From an uncultured Succinivibrio sp. (lineage in GTDB: Bacteria; Pseudomonadota; Gammaproteobacteria; Enterobacterales; Succinivibrionaceae): 32,057 nt of DNA. This document shows, in pieces, positions 32,026 to 32,057 of the stretch (its first letter is position 1; every line of letters starts with the position of its first letter). The DNA lies in NCBI GenBank assembly GCA_900754255.1, contig CAAECI010000100.1, forward strand, positions 1-32,057. Reading direction: 5' to 3'. Made by a program: the position numbers and the translations under genes. Below the pieces are notes generated by a model that had not been told where the DNA came from, searched no databases, and saw only the letters and a program-made list of their open reading frames with translations.

Positions 32026-32057
32026 ATTAGGGGATGTCATAGCGGGGTTATTGCTCA

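Noticed and set aside
1..32057. CRISPR arrays, prophage, toxin-antitoxin or defence systems, tRNA genes
   Set aside because: Nothing in the window has the repeat-spacer pattern, the gene content or a cloverleaf I could recognise; nearly all the sequence is accounted for by housekeeping genes.

Overview
The window reads as chromosomal housekeeping DNA from a low-to-moderate GC gammaproteobacterium. The ATP synthase, LptB-RpoN, Mla, RapZ and FtsY proteins align by eye to Escherichia coli over most of their length. Two gene orders (mnmG-rsmG-parA-parB-atp, and kdsC-lptC-lptA-lptB-rpoN-hpf-ptsN-rapZ) are classic for gammaproteobacteria. AT-rich spacers and the absence of several usual neighbours (ftsEX, kdsD, npr, rng, glmU) would fit an Aeromonadales/Succinivibrionaceae-type gut organism, but that placement is a guess.

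Layout. 1-505: AT-rich spacer, with a minus-strand element resembling an rRNA-leader boxA near the left edge. 506-4787 (+): mnmG, rsmG, parA, parB. 4831-11974 (+): promoter and the complete F1Fo ATP synthase operon atpIBEFHAGDC. 11975-12632: a gene-poor spacer with one possible small ORF, hairpins, a strong bidirectional terminator and what looks like the 5' end of a class C group II intron inserted directly after that terminator. 12633-14786 (-): rpoH and ftsY. 14930-15493 (+): rsmD. 15650-16705 (-): an L-idonate 5-dehydrogenase-like gene, the only clearly accessory metabolic gene. 16971-22821 (-): kdsC-lptC-lptA-lptB-rpoN-hpf-ptsN-rapZ, interrupted by a 37-bp tandem duplication after rpoN and a terminator-like hairpin between hpf and ptsN. 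23139-26190 (+): mlaFEDCB. 26353-26925 (+): darP. 27042-31785 (-): mreB-mreC-mreD-maf-tldD. 31786-32057: spacer ending in a plus-strand copy of the boxA-like element.

How it fits together. The left half covers tRNA and rRNA modification, chromosome partitioning and proton-driven ATP synthesis. The right half is mainly envelope biology: Kdo synthesis and LPS export (KdsC, LptABC), lipid-asymmetry maintenance (MlaBCDEF) and rod-shape control (MreBCD), together with sigma-54, sigma-32, a hibernation factor, PTS-Ntr and RapZ. The inverted boxA-like elements at the two edges suggest that the segment lies between two outward-facing rRNA operons, the orientation expected close to a replication origin. 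I found no new defence system, phage or CRISPR array. The most unusual items are the group II intron remnant, a four-cysteine periplasmic insertion in AtpB, the flanking rrn-leader repeats and the rpoN-hpf tandem duplication.
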